Positions 16,967 to 25,846 of a stretch of DNA of 64,000 nucleotides are shown here, piece by piece. The notes below the pieces were generated by a model. It made no database searches. It was given only the letters and a program-made list of their open reading frames with translations, and had not been told where the DNA came from. Made by a program: the position numbers and the translations under genes. This DNA is from Acetobacter garciniae (GTDB taxonomy: Bacteria > Pseudomonadota > Alphaproteobacteria > Acetobacterales > Acetobacteraceae), in NCBI RefSeq assembly GCF_017377735.1, contig NZ_JAFVMH010000005.1, positions 1 to 64,000 of the forward strand, given 5' to 3'. Numbering within the stretch: position 1 is the first letter of the stretch; each line of letters starts with the position of its first letter.

Positions 16967-17454
16967 GGTGTCCTTCCGGATGCTGCGGTAGGAGGCGCAT
17001 TACTGGGCGGCACGGGCGTTGAACCGGCTTCGCTCCCTTCTTCCTGTCCCTGAAGGTTGACCAGAGCGACCTTGAGGTATCCCGCAGTGCGCAGCTTATC
17101 CATCACGCCCATCAGCGTGCCGTAATCGACCGTCTTGTCGGCGCGCAGGAAGATGCGCTCATCCTTGTTGCCCTTGGTCGCAGTTTCCAGCGCACCGGGA
17201 AGAGCATCGGTGCTGACGTCAGCCTCCCCCAACGCGAGACCATGATCGGCTTTTACTGTCAGGAATACCGGATCATCGGGGCGCGGTGTGGGTTTCTCCG
17301 ACGAGGACGGCAGGTCCACCGGCACATTCACGGTGGTCAACGGAGCCGTGACCATGAAGATCACCAGCAGGACCAGCATCACGTCGATAAACGGCGTGAC
17401 GTTGATCTCGCTCGCCTCGTGCGGACTCTCATCGGTGTGGCGGATACGGATCAT
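16963..17454 (-). CDS. exbD: ExbD/TolR biopolymer transport protein
   Basis: A 163-residue protein with INVTPFIDVMLVLLVIFMV (about 18-36), where the aspartate after FI is the proton-translocating residue of the ExbD helix. A periplasmic domain and a Pro/Ser-rich tail follow. It pairs with ExbB in the proton channel that drives TonB. It lies 6 bp after exbB and overlaps tonB, showing one transcript. Confidence 0.92.
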   Translation of the reverse strand: MIRIRHTDESPHEASEINVTPFIDVMLVLLVIFMVTAPLTTVNVPVDLPSSSEKPTPRPDDPVFLTVKADHGLALGEADVSTDALPGALETATKGNKDERIFLRADKTVDYGTLMGVMDKLRTAGYLKVALVNLQGQEEGSEAGSTPVPPSNAPPTAASGRTP

Positions 17455-17460
17455 GGCCGA

Positions 17461-18210
17461 TCACTCCCCGGCGACTGTGCGGGCGTCACGCGATGCGCCC
17501 AGCCGCACCACCTGTCCGCTGGCAGTCAGCGCCTGCATGCGTCCGAGATCACGCGAGACAAGGCGCATCACAAGGGACGTCAGGTCGGCCACTTGGGCGC
17601 GGCAAGAGGCCGTCTGACGAGCGAGATGGTTGTAGATCACCACCGCCGGAATGGCGGCCACCAGACCGAGCGCCGTCGCCAGAAGGGCCTCGGCAATACC
17701 GGGTGCCACCACCGCCAGGCTGGTCGCCTTGCTGGCCGCGATGCCGGTAAAGGACGTCATGATGCCCCAGACGGTGCCGAACAGACCGATGAAGGGTGAG
17801 GTGGCCCCGATGGTGGCCAGCACGCCGGTACCACGCATGAGCCTGCGGCCTTCGGCAGCTTCCAGGCGTTCGAGATGCAGGACAACACGCTCCTTCAGGC
17901 CCTCGCTATCATCGGGGATATCCTGAGAGCATTTGCGTTCTGTCTCGGCGGCCATGACCAGTGTGTGAGCGATGGAGGACGTGTCACGCGTCCACTCTTC
18001 CCCCAGATCCAGTGTGTTGGCCTCTTCCAGTGCTTTCTCTGCTTTTGTCAGCTTTACCCGCACCCGCAACAATTCGACCGACTTCGCGATGAAGATGGTC
18101 CAGGTCAGCAGACTGGCCACGGCGAGCAGGATCATCACGCAGCGGACGACCGGACCGGCGTTGAGGAACATCTCCCATGGGGAAAATGAAATGGGAGCAA
18201 GATCGGTCAT
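17461..18210 (-). CDS. exbB: ExbB/TolQ/MotA proton channel protein
   Basis: A 249-residue protein starting MTDLAPISFSPWEMFLNAGPVV. It has three membrane helices: about 20-40, then after the cytoplasmic loop GVLATIGATSPFIGLFGTVWGI near 130-151, and a third near 165-190 (EALLATALGLVAAIPAVVIYNHL). These are the conserved ExbB signatures. The frame is open further upstream, but ATG 18210 has an AGGAGGTCTC site and overlaps the preceding gene by 4 bp. Confidence 0.92.
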   Translation of the reverse strand: MTDLAPISFSPWEMFLNAGPVVRCVMILLAVASLLTWTIFIAKSVELLRVRVKLTKAEKALEEANTLDLGEEWTRDTSSIAHTLVMAAETERKCSQDIPDDSEGLKERVVLHLERLEAAEGRRLMRGTGVLATIGATSPFIGLFGTVWGIMTSFTGIAASKATSLAVVAPGIAEALLATALGLVAAIPAVVIYNHLARQTASCRAQVADLTSLVMRLVSRDLGRMQALTASGQVVRLGASRDARTVAGE

Positions 18211-18458
18211 GAGAGACCTCCTTTGGAAGACGGTCTGCGCCACGCCCTGATCAGGCAGATGACCGTAACGATGAGGGGAAGGGAAAGGGCGGCCCATGAC
18301 AGGGCCAGCCAGATGCCGTGCTGGCCCAGCAGGGCGGACAGCAGGCCGAAGGTGGTGAGCAGTCCCAGAGCGATCGGCCATGGCCAGACGGCAACCGGAG
18401 TACGCGACGGAGATGCTGCAAAGGATGATTGGCGCGTTTCGGGTCCCAAGGCGTTCAT
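18207..18458 (-). CDS. Small membrane protein of the iron operon
   Basis: An 83-residue protein with two hydrophobic segments (about 25-45 and 50-70) and an Arg/Lys-rich end (RAWRRPSSKGG). It overlaps the PepSY gene and exbB by 4 bp each, so it is translated with them. Small two-helix proteins are often found in this slot of PepSY/ExbB operons of acetic acid bacteria. The function is unknown; a helper of the PepSY protein is plausible. Confidence 0.7.
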   Translation of the reverse strand: MNALGPETRQSSFAASPSRTPVAVWPWPIALGLLTTFGLLSALLGQHGIWLALSWAALSLPLIVTVICLIRAWRRPSSKGGLS

Positions 18459-19702
18459 CGCGCACCCTCCCCTGTCAGGGCAGAAACAGGCGCACCCTCC
18501 GCATCATCCAGATCATACCCCAGTGCCCGCAGCCGGGCATCGGTGGCGATCTTCCGCTTGCCCGCCCACAGCACCAGCCCACTGACCAGCACGCCGATCA
18601 CCACCACATCGAGCAGCGCCCACAGGATTTTCAGCGGCATGCCGCCATAATCGCCGAAATGCAGAGGGCGGGAGATTTCGAGGAAGCGCAGATACCACGG
18701 CATCGGATACGCCCCGGTCAGCTCGCCCGTGCGGGCATCGACCAGCACTGGTGTGAACAGACGCGCCCGCAGCGGGGTCGCGCCACGCGTCCAGAGCACG
18801 TAATGCACCGGGCTGCCGAAGGAAGCGCCGGGGAAGGACAGGCCCGTGACTTCATTGCCGGGCGCCGCTTTTGCCGCCGTGTCGAACGCGGCCTGCACCG
18901 AGGACAGATGGTCCTGCGACGGCACCGGCAGATTGGCATAGGGACGTAAAATCTGCCGCACATCGGTCACGCGCCACAGGCCGAACAGCGGGGTCTGGAG
19001 TTCGTTGACGAACCCAGTAAATCCGACGACCAGCGCCCAGACCAGTGTTGCGGTCCCCAGCAGGTTGTGCAGGTCCAGCCAGGTTAGGCGTGAGGCCCGA
19101 TCCGTTCGGACAGAGCCGAACGGCAGGCGCTTCATGAACCGGCCATACAGCACCGTGCCGGATACCAGCGAGGCGACAAAAACACCGCCCATCGCACCAA
19201 GAAACAGCCGGCCCGGCAGATAAGCAAACAGGCTGGTATGGAGGCGATTGCAGATACCCATGATGATGCCGGTCCAGGTGCGCGGCTCCTTGGGTGCATC
19301 GGTGGGACGGGACTGTTCCAGCACCTTCGCCGTGCGGGCATCGAACTTGATCCAGTGGCCCGAATGGCGGTCGGTGTAGTTCTCGTCGTCCTTCAGGGCC
19401 TGCCAGCTTGGCGCCATCGAAACCAGCACTGCCGGCTCATCGTCGTCCGGATTGACGCTGGTGATGATCTGGCCGGGATAGAGCGCCCGCGCCTTGTCCA
19501 CGATCACGTCAAGGCTGGCGTTGGGCGTTCCCGGCGGGAGAACTTCATACGGCGGGTCGTCGTCGCCGACGAACGTGTCCCATATCTGCTCGGAGAATAG
19601 TAGCGGCAGGCCCGTCACGCACACGATCAGCAGGAACAGTGTGCAGACAAGGCTCGTCCATTTATGGACCACGAACCAGCGGCGAAGCGTGCGGGTGGTC
19701 AT
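18455..19702 (-). CDS. PepSY-associated membrane protein (iron-regulated, PiuB-like)
   Basis: A 415-residue protein with four membrane helices (about 13-35, 160-185, 210-235 and 360-385) and PepSY-type periplasmic parts. Conserved histidines sit at helix edges: HKW near residue 13, RLHTSLF, DLHNLLG and PLHFGDYGG. Family members are linked to siderophore uptake and are proposed to reduce ferric siderophores in the periplasm. It is the first gene of the leftward operon PepSY - small protein - exbB - exbD - tonB. An AT-rich palindrome 35 bp upstream may be the iron-responsive operator. Confidence 0.88.
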   Translation of the reverse strand: MTTRTLRRWFVVHKWTSLVCTLFLLIVCVTGLPLLFSEQIWDTFVGDDDPPYEVLPPGTPNASLDVIVDKARALYPGQIITSVNPDDDEPAVLVSMAPSWQALKDDENYTDRHSGHWIKFDARTAKVLEQSRPTDAPKEPRTWTGIIMGICNRLHTSLFAYLPGRLFLGAMGGVFVASLVSGTVLYGRFMKRLPFGSVRTDRASRLTWLDLHNLLGTATLVWALVVGFTGFVNELQTPLFGLWRVTDVRQILRPYANLPVPSQDHLSSVQAAFDTAAKAAPGNEVTGLSFPGASFGSPVHYVLWTRGATPLRARLFTPVLVDARTGELTGAYPMPWYLRFLEISRPLHFGDYGGMPLKILWALLDVVVIGVLVSGLVLWAGKRKIATDARLRALGYDLDDAEGAPVSALTGEGAR

Positions 19703-19736
19703 GGCACAAATGCGTCGATGGATACCGCCGGTCTGC

Positions 19737-19758
19737 TATTCTTGAATGAATAAGAATA
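19737..19758. promoter_or_regulatory. Palindrome in the promoter region of the PepSY-exbBD-tonB operon
   Basis: TATTCTT (19737-19743) and AAGAATA (19752-19758) are perfect arms around an 8-base AT-rich spacer, 35 bp upstream of the PepSY start. Size and AT-richness resemble a Fur-type operator, but the sequence is not the classical box. The rest of the 444-bp gap to the sigma factor gene shows no gene. Confidence 0.4.
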
Positions 19759-20075
19759 ACACTGAATCGCAACTGTATGGCGGAAAGGCGGGCAACCGTG
19801 CTGCATATGAACTCTCCCTGCGTGCCCGGAACACGCAGTCGACGACGGCGTCCGGAATGAAAACGGGGCGAACCCCTGCTGGGAGTATGGATGCTTGGCG
19901 ATGCTGTTTTTTCAGAAAAAAGAGCGATAAATGACAGACACGTGATATGCGGTTTTTGAAGGACTTGCGTCTTACCCGCAGAAAACAGCCTTTCTTCCAG
20001 CGCAGACATCCTGTTCATCGGTCCTCGCTGGACACCGGCGGTCTGCTGCTAAATCTTGCGGAAAGTGGGACCCTG

Positions 20076-20130
20076 TGCCATCACAATTGCGAATCCTTCT
20101 TAATTTCTGAATGCTGGTATTGTGATGGCA
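20076..20130. promoter_or_regulatory. Perfect 12-bp inverted repeat upstream of the sigma factor gene
   Basis: TGCCATCACAAT (20076-20087) and ATTGTGATGGCA (20119-20130) are exact complements separated by 31 bases, ending 16 bp before the start codon. It could be a dimer operator, two half-sites for DNA looping, or an RNA hairpin hiding the weak ribosome-binding region. There is no T-run, so a terminator is unlikely. Confidence 0.55.
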
Positions 20131-20146
20131 TCGGGAACCACCTGTC

Positions 20147-20653
20147 TTGAAGTCCAAACATCCGTCCCTTGAGCTTTACGAGGCTCACCGCCCCGGCCTT
20201 CTGTCCTATGCGCGACAGCTGTCGGGTGACAGCGTGCTGGCGGAAGATATCGTGCAGGATGCGTGGGTGCTCTTTGCGCGGCAGTCCGCCAGCACGATTG
20301 CCTCGCCCGGAAGCTACCTGCGGACCATCGTTCGCAACCTTCTGATGACGCGTGCCCGCCGGACAAAAATCGAGCGGATGAGCGAGGCGGACTTTGACGT
20401 TGTTACGGCGACCGTTCCCGATGATGCCGCATCACCCGAAGAAACTGTAGCGGCCCGTGAAACGATGATGCGTGTGATGGATGCGCTTGATGCCATGCCC
20501 GAGCGACAGGCGGAGGCCATTCGCATGTATCATTTTGAAGGGATGAAATTGCGGGAAGTCGCCGCCGTGCTGGGTGTATCCATTCCGATGGTGCATGGTC
20601 TGATCACCGAAGGGCTGGCAGCCTGTAACCGGATACGCAAGGAAGGGCAGTAG
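20147..20653 (+). CDS. ECF sigma factor, FecI type
   Basis: A 168-residue protein. Sigma region 2 is at about 8-75 (YARQLSGDSVLAEDIVQDAWVLFARQ) and region 4 at about 105-160 (LDAMPERQAEAIRMYHFEGMKLREVAAVLGVSIPMVHGLI). It is followed by a FecR gene and a TonB-dependent receptor with an STN domain, the standard FecI-FecR-FecA cell-surface signalling layout. The start is TTG: the frame is closed by a TGA 24 bases upstream and no better start exists, so translation may be weak. Confidence 0.9.
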   Translation: MKSKHPSLELYEAHRPGLLSYARQLSGDSVLAEDIVQDAWVLFARQSASTIASPGSYLRTIVRNLLMTRARRTKIERMSEADFDVVTATVPDDAASPEETVAARETMMRVMDALDAMPERQAEAIRMYHFEGMKLREVAAVLGVSIPMVHGLITEGLAACNRIRKEGQ

Positions 20654-20783
20654 GCCTCGGTGGATTTGAATTATTTTCTGAAAAACCGGGCATGCCGCGC
20701 ATCTTATCGGTATGACCTTGCGATCCTGCCTGCTGCGTTCCACCCGGCTTGTCTCTTCCGTTCCGGGACAGGGGAGGCGCGGC

Positions 20784-21755
20784 ATGGCTGAGTCCCGCAG
20801 TCCCGATGAGGCAGCAGCAGGCTGGCATATCTATCTCCGTGAAGAGCCGGACGATCCCGAACTGCGCCGCCAGTTCGCGGCATGGCTGCAGGAAAGCCCG
20901 TTGCACCAGCAGGCCTGGGCGGAAATCAATGAGACGCTGGGCGTACTCGATCTGGCCCCACCGGAGCGCAAGAGGCGGGGCGGCGCCCGTAGAAAGTTCT
21001 GGGGTAATCCAGCGAACGATCGCACAGGCAGGAGAAAGGCAAAGGTCGCCGCATTTGCTGGCTTTGCCATGGCCGCCTGTATAGCCGCCTTCGTGTTCGT
21101 GCCCGACCTGTCACTACGTCTGCGGGCGGACCATTACACGCGGGCAGGTGTTACGCAGGACATCCATCTGGCCGACGGCAGTGAGGTCATTCTGGCGCCG
21201 CGTTCCGCAGTCGCCGTGCATATGACGGCTCATGAGCGACGGATCGATCTGTTGCGCGGAGAAGCCTATTTTGTGGTGCATCATGATGCCAGTCGGCCGT
21301 TTACCGTAATTGCCGGACCGGTGACGACGACGGATATCGGCACGATGTTCGATGCCCGGACAGACGGTGATGAGACGTCCGTAGCGGTGCGGGAAGGGGC
21401 CGTGCATGTGTCCGCAAAGGAAGGCATCGGCTTGGAGCGCGACCTGCATGCGGGGGATCGCGTCGATGTCAGAGGCTCCCAGGTCATATCCGATACGCAG
21501 GCACCCGAGACTATCGGGCTTTGGCGCGACGGAATGCTTGTGGCGCAGGACAATACCATCGCTGACATGGTGGCAGCGCTCCAGCCCTGGACTAGCACCC
21601 GGATCATCGTCGCGCATGACACGCTGGCAGTACGTAAGGTCAGCGGTTCCTACGACCTGCATCATCCGGAAACGTCGCTGCAACTGATCGTGCATCCCTA
21701 TGGGGGAAAGGTCATGTCCGTAACGCCCTGGTTTGCACTTGTGACGGGGCGCTGA
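20784..21755 (+). CDS. FecR-family anti-sigma factor
   Basis: A 323-residue protein. The N-terminal DUF4880 region is cytoplasmic (AAAGWHIYLREEPDDPELRRQFAAWL). One membrane helix follows near 92-110 (FAGFAMAACIAAFVFVP), then the periplasmic FecR domain (HLADGSEVILAPRSAVAV to VREGAVHVSA). It binds the FecI-type sigma factor and relays the loaded-receptor signal across the inner membrane. ATG 20784 has a GGGGAGG site; an in-frame start 72 bp upstream is possible but has weaker signals. It lies 130 bp after the sigma gene. Confidence 0.9.
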   Translation: MAESRSPDEAAAGWHIYLREEPDDPELRRQFAAWLQESPLHQQAWAEINETLGVLDLAPPERKRRGGARRKFWGNPANDRTGRRKAKVAAFAGFAMAACIAAFVFVPDLSLRLRADHYTRAGVTQDIHLADGSEVILAPRSAVAVHMTAHERRIDLLRGEAYFVVHHDASRPFTVIAGPVTTTDIGTMFDARTDGDETSVAVREGAVHVSAKEGIGLERDLHAGDRVDVRGSQVISDTQAPETIGLWRDGMLVAQDNTIADMVAALQPWTSTRIIVAHDTLAVRKVSGSYDLHHPETSLQLIVHPYGGKVMSVTPWFALVTGR

Positions 21756-22093
21756 GACAGTCTGGCGGGCTGGTTTCTCGTTGCTCGTAAGGCGTTCTCA
21801 CAGATATCGATTCAGCCCCGCATACACGGCAGCGGACGTGACATGCTTCAGATCGCAGGAAATGGCCTCTGCGAGAGGACAGCTCTGTCTGGGAGCGTGT
21901 GCCGAGGTGTGGGGGCTGAATTCAGAAAAATGCGCAACCTCACGGAAAAGAAAAAACCATTATTAAACAGTGTGATAAAGAGCCTCACGCAAAAAAAATA
22001 AAAAAATCTGAAATTTTTTCCGAAAAAACGGTCCTCCCGTGCATCTCACTTACCATGCCCATTGAATGCAAATGAATTGCATTAAAAATTGAG
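21756..22093. other. Gap holding the receptor promoter
   Basis: The first ~150 bases show no gene. From about 21940 the DNA is very AT-rich (A-runs near 21990-22030) and reaches a palindrome at 22065-22083. A FecI-type promoter (a GAAAT-like -35 at about 22009 and GGTCCT at about 22030) is possible but cannot be fixed by eye. Confidence 0.35.
22065..22083. promoter_or_regulatory. Fur-box-like palindrome before the TonB-dependent receptor
   Basis: AATGCAAATGAATTGCATT is a 19-bp palindrome with perfect 7-bp arms. It resembles the TGCAAAT..ATTTGCA type of Fur/Mur box known in Alphaproteobacteria. It ends 10 bp upstream of the start codon, so a bound repressor would block transcription of the receptor leader. 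Iron repression through the host Fur, or through the element's Fur-like protein, is inferred. Confidence 0.55.
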
Positions 22094-24673
22094 ATGACAG
22101 GAAGAGCCGCGCCCATGCATTCGTCAGGATTTCTGAGGAGACCGATAGCCGCATCGGTCCTGATGCTCGCCACCACCACAGCGCTGACGTCCTTTGTCCC
22201 GACCAGAGCGCGGGCAGAGACCGCGCAGACACAGCCAAAATACAGCTTCAATATTCCTGCCGGATCGCTGTCGAGTGCGCTGGTCTCGTTTAGTGCCCAG
22301 TCCCGTATTCAGGTGACATCGCAGGCGCCGACACTGGCCGGTCATACGACTACTGGGCTACGTGGACAGTTTACGTCTAGTGAAGCGTTGGCGCGTCTTC
22401 TGCAGGGCAGTGGATTGTCATACCAGACGCTGGGAGAACATGCTTTCCAGATTGTGCCCGCACCAAAGGCGGCGAATATCACCCTTGGTCCAGTTCGTGT
22501 TGGCGGTAGTTTTAACGCACATGAGTCAGCAATCGGGCCAGGTGTTGGTTACGTTGCCCGCTACACAACAGCAGCGACGAAAACTGATACACCTCTTACC
22601 GAAATTCCAAACTCGATTTACGTTATTACGAAAGACCAAATTGTAGATCAGCAATCACAAACTGTCCAAGAGGTACTACGCTATATGCCAGGAATCTATA
22701 GCGAATCGTTGGGAACAGCCGCTTGGGGAAGTGGGTCAAGCAATACTTCAAATGGAGGAAACTTTACCCAGAGGGGATTTGCATCTACTCAATATGTCGA
22801 CGGACTTCTTTCAAACTCTATGGCATCTGGCGAACCGGCCTTCATTGAGCGCGTAGAGGCTCTCAATGGACCGTCGTCCGTAATGTACGGTCAAAGTGGC
22901 GCGGGCGGATTAATTTCCATGCAATTGAAGAAGCCAACGGACACGCCCTTGCGGAATGTCACAGTAGGCTTCGGCAACTGGGGGCGCTATGAAACTACGG
23001 TGGATGTAAGTGATAAAGTAACGAAATCTGGAAGCTTAAGATATCGGATTGCTGCAATCGGGGTAACCCAAGGGACACAGACTGATCACGTTAACTACCA
23101 CAGAGTCGGCGTACTGCCTTCGATTACGTGGAATATTGATGAGAAGACAAATCTCACGTTACTGGGTATGTATATGTATACACCGGGTACCGGGAGCGGG
23201 AATTATTACCCGCTTGCTGGAACTCTTCTTCGTGGAACAGAAGGTTATATTCCGCGCAGCAGATTCCTAGGAGATCCAAAATATAACACCAATGGCACTA
23301 AAGAAGCAAAGTTCGAGTACCAATTTTCTCATGAATTTAATAAAAACCTAGAATTCCAGCAGAATTTTTCGTACCAAAATAGTCAATCTTTTTTCAACGA
23401 TACGTTTGGTAGCGGACTAGGTACAGACGGAGCCACATACTCAATATATGGATGGAAAGGCGGGCTCGGCAACGACACGGCGTACATTCAAAAAACCGTA
23501 GCTTTGGATTCCCGGTTAGTCGGACATTTGAATACAGGACCTGTCCAACAAACATTTATAGCAGGTGTTGATTATCGGCATATCGACCAAGATGCTGCTC
23601 TCGTATACGACCGAAAAGAAATGACGATAAATATCTGGGATCCGATCATATCAGCTCATCCTAATTATGGGGCAGGAACCACAGATACTCTCGCATCTTA
23701 TACTTATCCTACAAAATGGGATCAGGTAGGGGTATATTTCCAAGATCAAATTAAGTTTAAAAAACTAACTGTAACTCTTGGGGGAAGGCAAGATTGGTAC
23801 GATTACAATTATCATTCAACATACTCTCGGAAATCTACGTCATTGGGAAATATTGCTGAAAGAAACCTTGTGTCTCCAGAAAGAGAAGCATCCTTAGCAT
23901 TCACATGGAGAGCTGGTTTTACATATAACTTTGATTTTGGCCTAACACCTTATTTTAGTTTCTCTAAATCGTTCGAGCCTCAGTACGGAAATATTATGGC
24001 TGATGGTTCCGTGGCTCAACCGTTGACAGGTAATCAACTAGAAGCAGGTCTCAAATATATTATTCCACATACGAATGTTTTTTTAACGGCTGCCGCCTAT
24101 CATATCAAAGAACATCACGTACTGGAGAGTTCACCTGACGTCGTCGGCGAAGAAATTGATGGCGGCACCGCAGTTTCTAAGGGTGTAGAACTTTCCGCCC
24201 ATGCAAATATAACAAAAGATATAAGAGTAACGGCTTCATACAGTTATAATGATATGCGTTACACAAGAAGCAATAATACCGTTACGAAATATGATATCTA
24301 TGGTAATAATCTTGGAAAAGTACCTTTGCAAGGAAAATACATTAATGCCTCTCCTCGCAATATGGTAAATATGTTTGTTGATTACACGTTGCCTCGAAAT
24401 ATATTCTACGGCCTTGGTGTCAACTTTGGCGTCAGATATGTTGGTTTTACGTACGCAGATACAGCGAATTCCTTTAAAGTTCCTGCATATACCCTATTCG
24501 ACATCGGTGCGCATTATGACTTTTCCAATATATCGTCATCACTCTCTGGTTTAAAATTTTCGTTAGCAATGTCAAACCTTACCAATAAACGATACGTTGG
24601 ATCATGCGCAACGCAGCAATGTTATTATGGGCAGGGCCAACGGATATATGGAAATCTCTCATATAGTTGGTGA
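22094..24673 (+). CDS. TonB-dependent siderophore receptor with STN signalling domain
   Basis: An 859-residue protein with a signal peptide (about 1-42), an STN domain (about 48-122, YSFNIPAGSLSSALVSFSAQS), a plug (about 150-290, TEIPNSIYVITKDQI, VMYGQSGAGGLISM) and a barrel ending in YGNLSYSW with the terminal aromatic residue needed for outer-membrane insertion. The STN domain signals to FecR. The siderophore cannot be named. Base composition changes sharply near 22480-22520 (residues 130-140): the signal peptide and STN domain are GC-rich like the surroundings, while plug and barrel are AT-rich. The gene looks like a fusion of a resident signalling module to an imported barrel. An alternative start is ATG 22124. 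Confidence 0.92.
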   Translation: MTGRAAPMHSSGFLRRPIAASVLMLATTTALTSFVPTRARAETAQTQPKYSFNIPAGSLSSALVSFSAQSRIQVTSQAPTLAGHTTTGLRGQFTSSEALARLLQGSGLSYQTLGEHAFQIVPAPKAANITLGPVRVGGSFNAHESAIGPGVGYVARYTTAATKTDTPLTEIPNSIYVITKDQIVDQQSQTVQEVLRYMPGIYSESLGTAAWGSGSSNTSNGGNFTQRGFASTQYVDGLLSNSMASGEPAFIERVEALNGPSSVMYGQSGAGGLISMQLKKPTDTPLRNVTVGFGNWGRYETTVDVSDKVTKSGSLRYRIAAIGVTQGTQTDHVNYHRVGVLPSITWNIDEKTNLTLLGMYMYTPGTGSGNYYPLAGTLLRGTEGYIPRSRFLGDPKYNTNGTKEAKFEYQFSHEFNKNLEFQQNFSYQNSQSFFNDTFGSGLGTDGATYSIYGWKGGLGNDTAYIQKTVALDSRLVGHLNTGPVQQTFIAGVDYRHIDQDAALVYDRKEMTINIWDPIISAHPNYGAGTTDTLASYTYPTKWDQVGVYFQDQIKFKKLTVTLGGRQDWYDYNYHSTYSRKSTSLGNIAERNLVSPEREASLAFTWRAGFTYNFDFGLTPYFSFSKSFEPQYGNIMADGSVAQPLTGNQLEAGLKYIIPHTNVFLTAAAYHIKEHHVLESSPDVVGEEIDGGTAVSKGVELSAHANITKDIRVTASYSYNDMRYTRSNNTVTKYDIYGNNLGKVPLQGKYINASPRNMVNMFVDYTLPRNIFYGLGVNFGVRYVGFTYADTANSFKVPAYTLFDIGAHYDFSNISSSLSGLKFSLAMSNLTNKRYVGSCATQQCYYGQGQRIYGNLSYSW

Positions 24674-24724
24674 AATTTTACCGCCCGAAACTGCACCGAC
24701 TTTTCCTATTTAAAATCAACGCAT

Positions 24725-24757
24725 TGCCCCTCGTCTCGATGCCAAAGTCGAGGGGCA
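24725..24757 (+). terminator. Hairpin after the receptor gene
   Basis: TGCCCCTCG (24725-24733) and CGAGGGGCA (24749-24757) form a perfect 9-bp stem with a 15-base loop, 52 bp after the stop. There is no T-run, so it may stabilise the 3' end or act with Rho. The rest of the 270-bp gap to the LysR gene holds no credible gene. Confidence 0.4.
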
Positions 24758-24943
24758 GCATCGCTGCAACTTCCGAGGGGCATCCCATGCAACAATCATG
24801 GGTTATCCCCGGCAAGATCCATGGGGCCATCCATGCCAAACTCGTGGAGTGGGGGTGTGCAATATCCGTGACTTACGTGGGCACATAATGGACGGTTGGT
24901 ATTCCCAAATCATTTTTGAAACTGCAGAGTCTTTGCGCCTTTG

Positions 24944-25846
24944 TCAGGATATATCCGGATAGCGTTCGCGGAGCAGATGAAGGAAACGAACTAAGGACGG
25001 GTTGGGGTTGTCTGCTCGCCAACAGGCCACAAAACGTAGTTCGACAGGTTGGCGACCGTTGAGCACCTGCCGGTAGACAATGTTGGTCAGACCATCCCCT
25101 GTGGCGCTTTCATAATCAATCATGACACTACCATTCTCCGCCACGAAGGGTTTGAGAAACTGTGTCTCCGTATCGTGTGTCACGAGATTGGGGGCGCGCA
25201 CATCGACTGAGAGATAATGGCGGATGATGTCCGCGATCTCCGGGCCGGGATCCTGTGTGCTGATGAGAAACCGCTCATGGCGCAGAAGGCTCCATTCCAG
25301 AACGGGCAGTGCTGCGAGCTTATGATCGGACCGCAGTGCGACCACACAGCGTTCCGACCAGAGCCGGAGCAGCGCATCCTGCCATTCCAGTCCGCCCGCT
25401 GTGACAATTGCAATATCGACCTGTCCAGTTTCGACCTTCTGCAACAGTGATGCGCGGTTACCGCCCACAAACTTCCACGGAATGGTCGGGTGTCTACGCT
25501 GGAATTCCCCCAGCGTTGCACGGAGGTTTCCGGTCGAGACGGATGTATAATAACCAATCGTAAGGCGGCGGGCTGTCTGCCGGGCACCGGAACCGGGACT
25601 GTTTGCCAGCATATCCACATCATGGACGATCTGCCGCGCCACATGCAGGAAGTCGACGCCATGGGATGTTGGGCGTATGCCCGCCGGCGTGCGGATAAAG
25701 AGCGTACAGCCAATCATATCTTCCAGCAGGCGGATGTCCTTGGAAAGAAGGGCGGCACGTGTGCCCGATGCAGTTGCCGCCTTGCGGAGGCTGCGATGTT
25801 CGGCGGCCGCGAGCGCGGACCGCAGATGGCGGATTTCGATCGTCAT
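24944..25846 (-). CDS. LysR-family transcriptional regulator
   Basis: A 300-residue protein. The HTH is at about 1-60 (IRHLRSALAAAEHRSLRKAATASGTRAALLSKDIRLLEDMIG) and the substrate-binding domain from about 90 to the end. The HTH differs from the usual LysR pattern (ASGTRAALLSKDI instead of NVSQPALSRQI). It ends the cargo block before traG and points back towards the receptor. No divergent partner gene exists; upstream is only the 287-bp gap before traG. Target unknown. Confidence 0.85.
   Translation of the reverse strand: MTIEIRHLRSALAAAEHRSLRKAATASGTRAALLSKDIRLLEDMIGCTLFIRTPAGIRPTSHGVDFLHVARQIVHDVDMLANSPGSGARQTARRLTIGYYTSVSTGNLRATLGEFQRRHPTIPWKFVGGNRASLLQKVETGQVDIAIVTAGGLEWQDALLRLWSERCVVALRSDHKLAALPVLEWSLLRHERFLISTQDPGPEIADIIRHYLSVDVRAPNLVTHDTETQFLKPFVAENGSVMIDYESATGDGLTNIVYRQVLNGRQPVELRFVACWRADNPNPSLVRFLHLLRERYPDIS

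Noticed and set aside
24667..24888. 73-codon frame after the receptor
   Set aside because: It overlaps the receptor end and the post-gene hairpin, and has no domain or convincing start.
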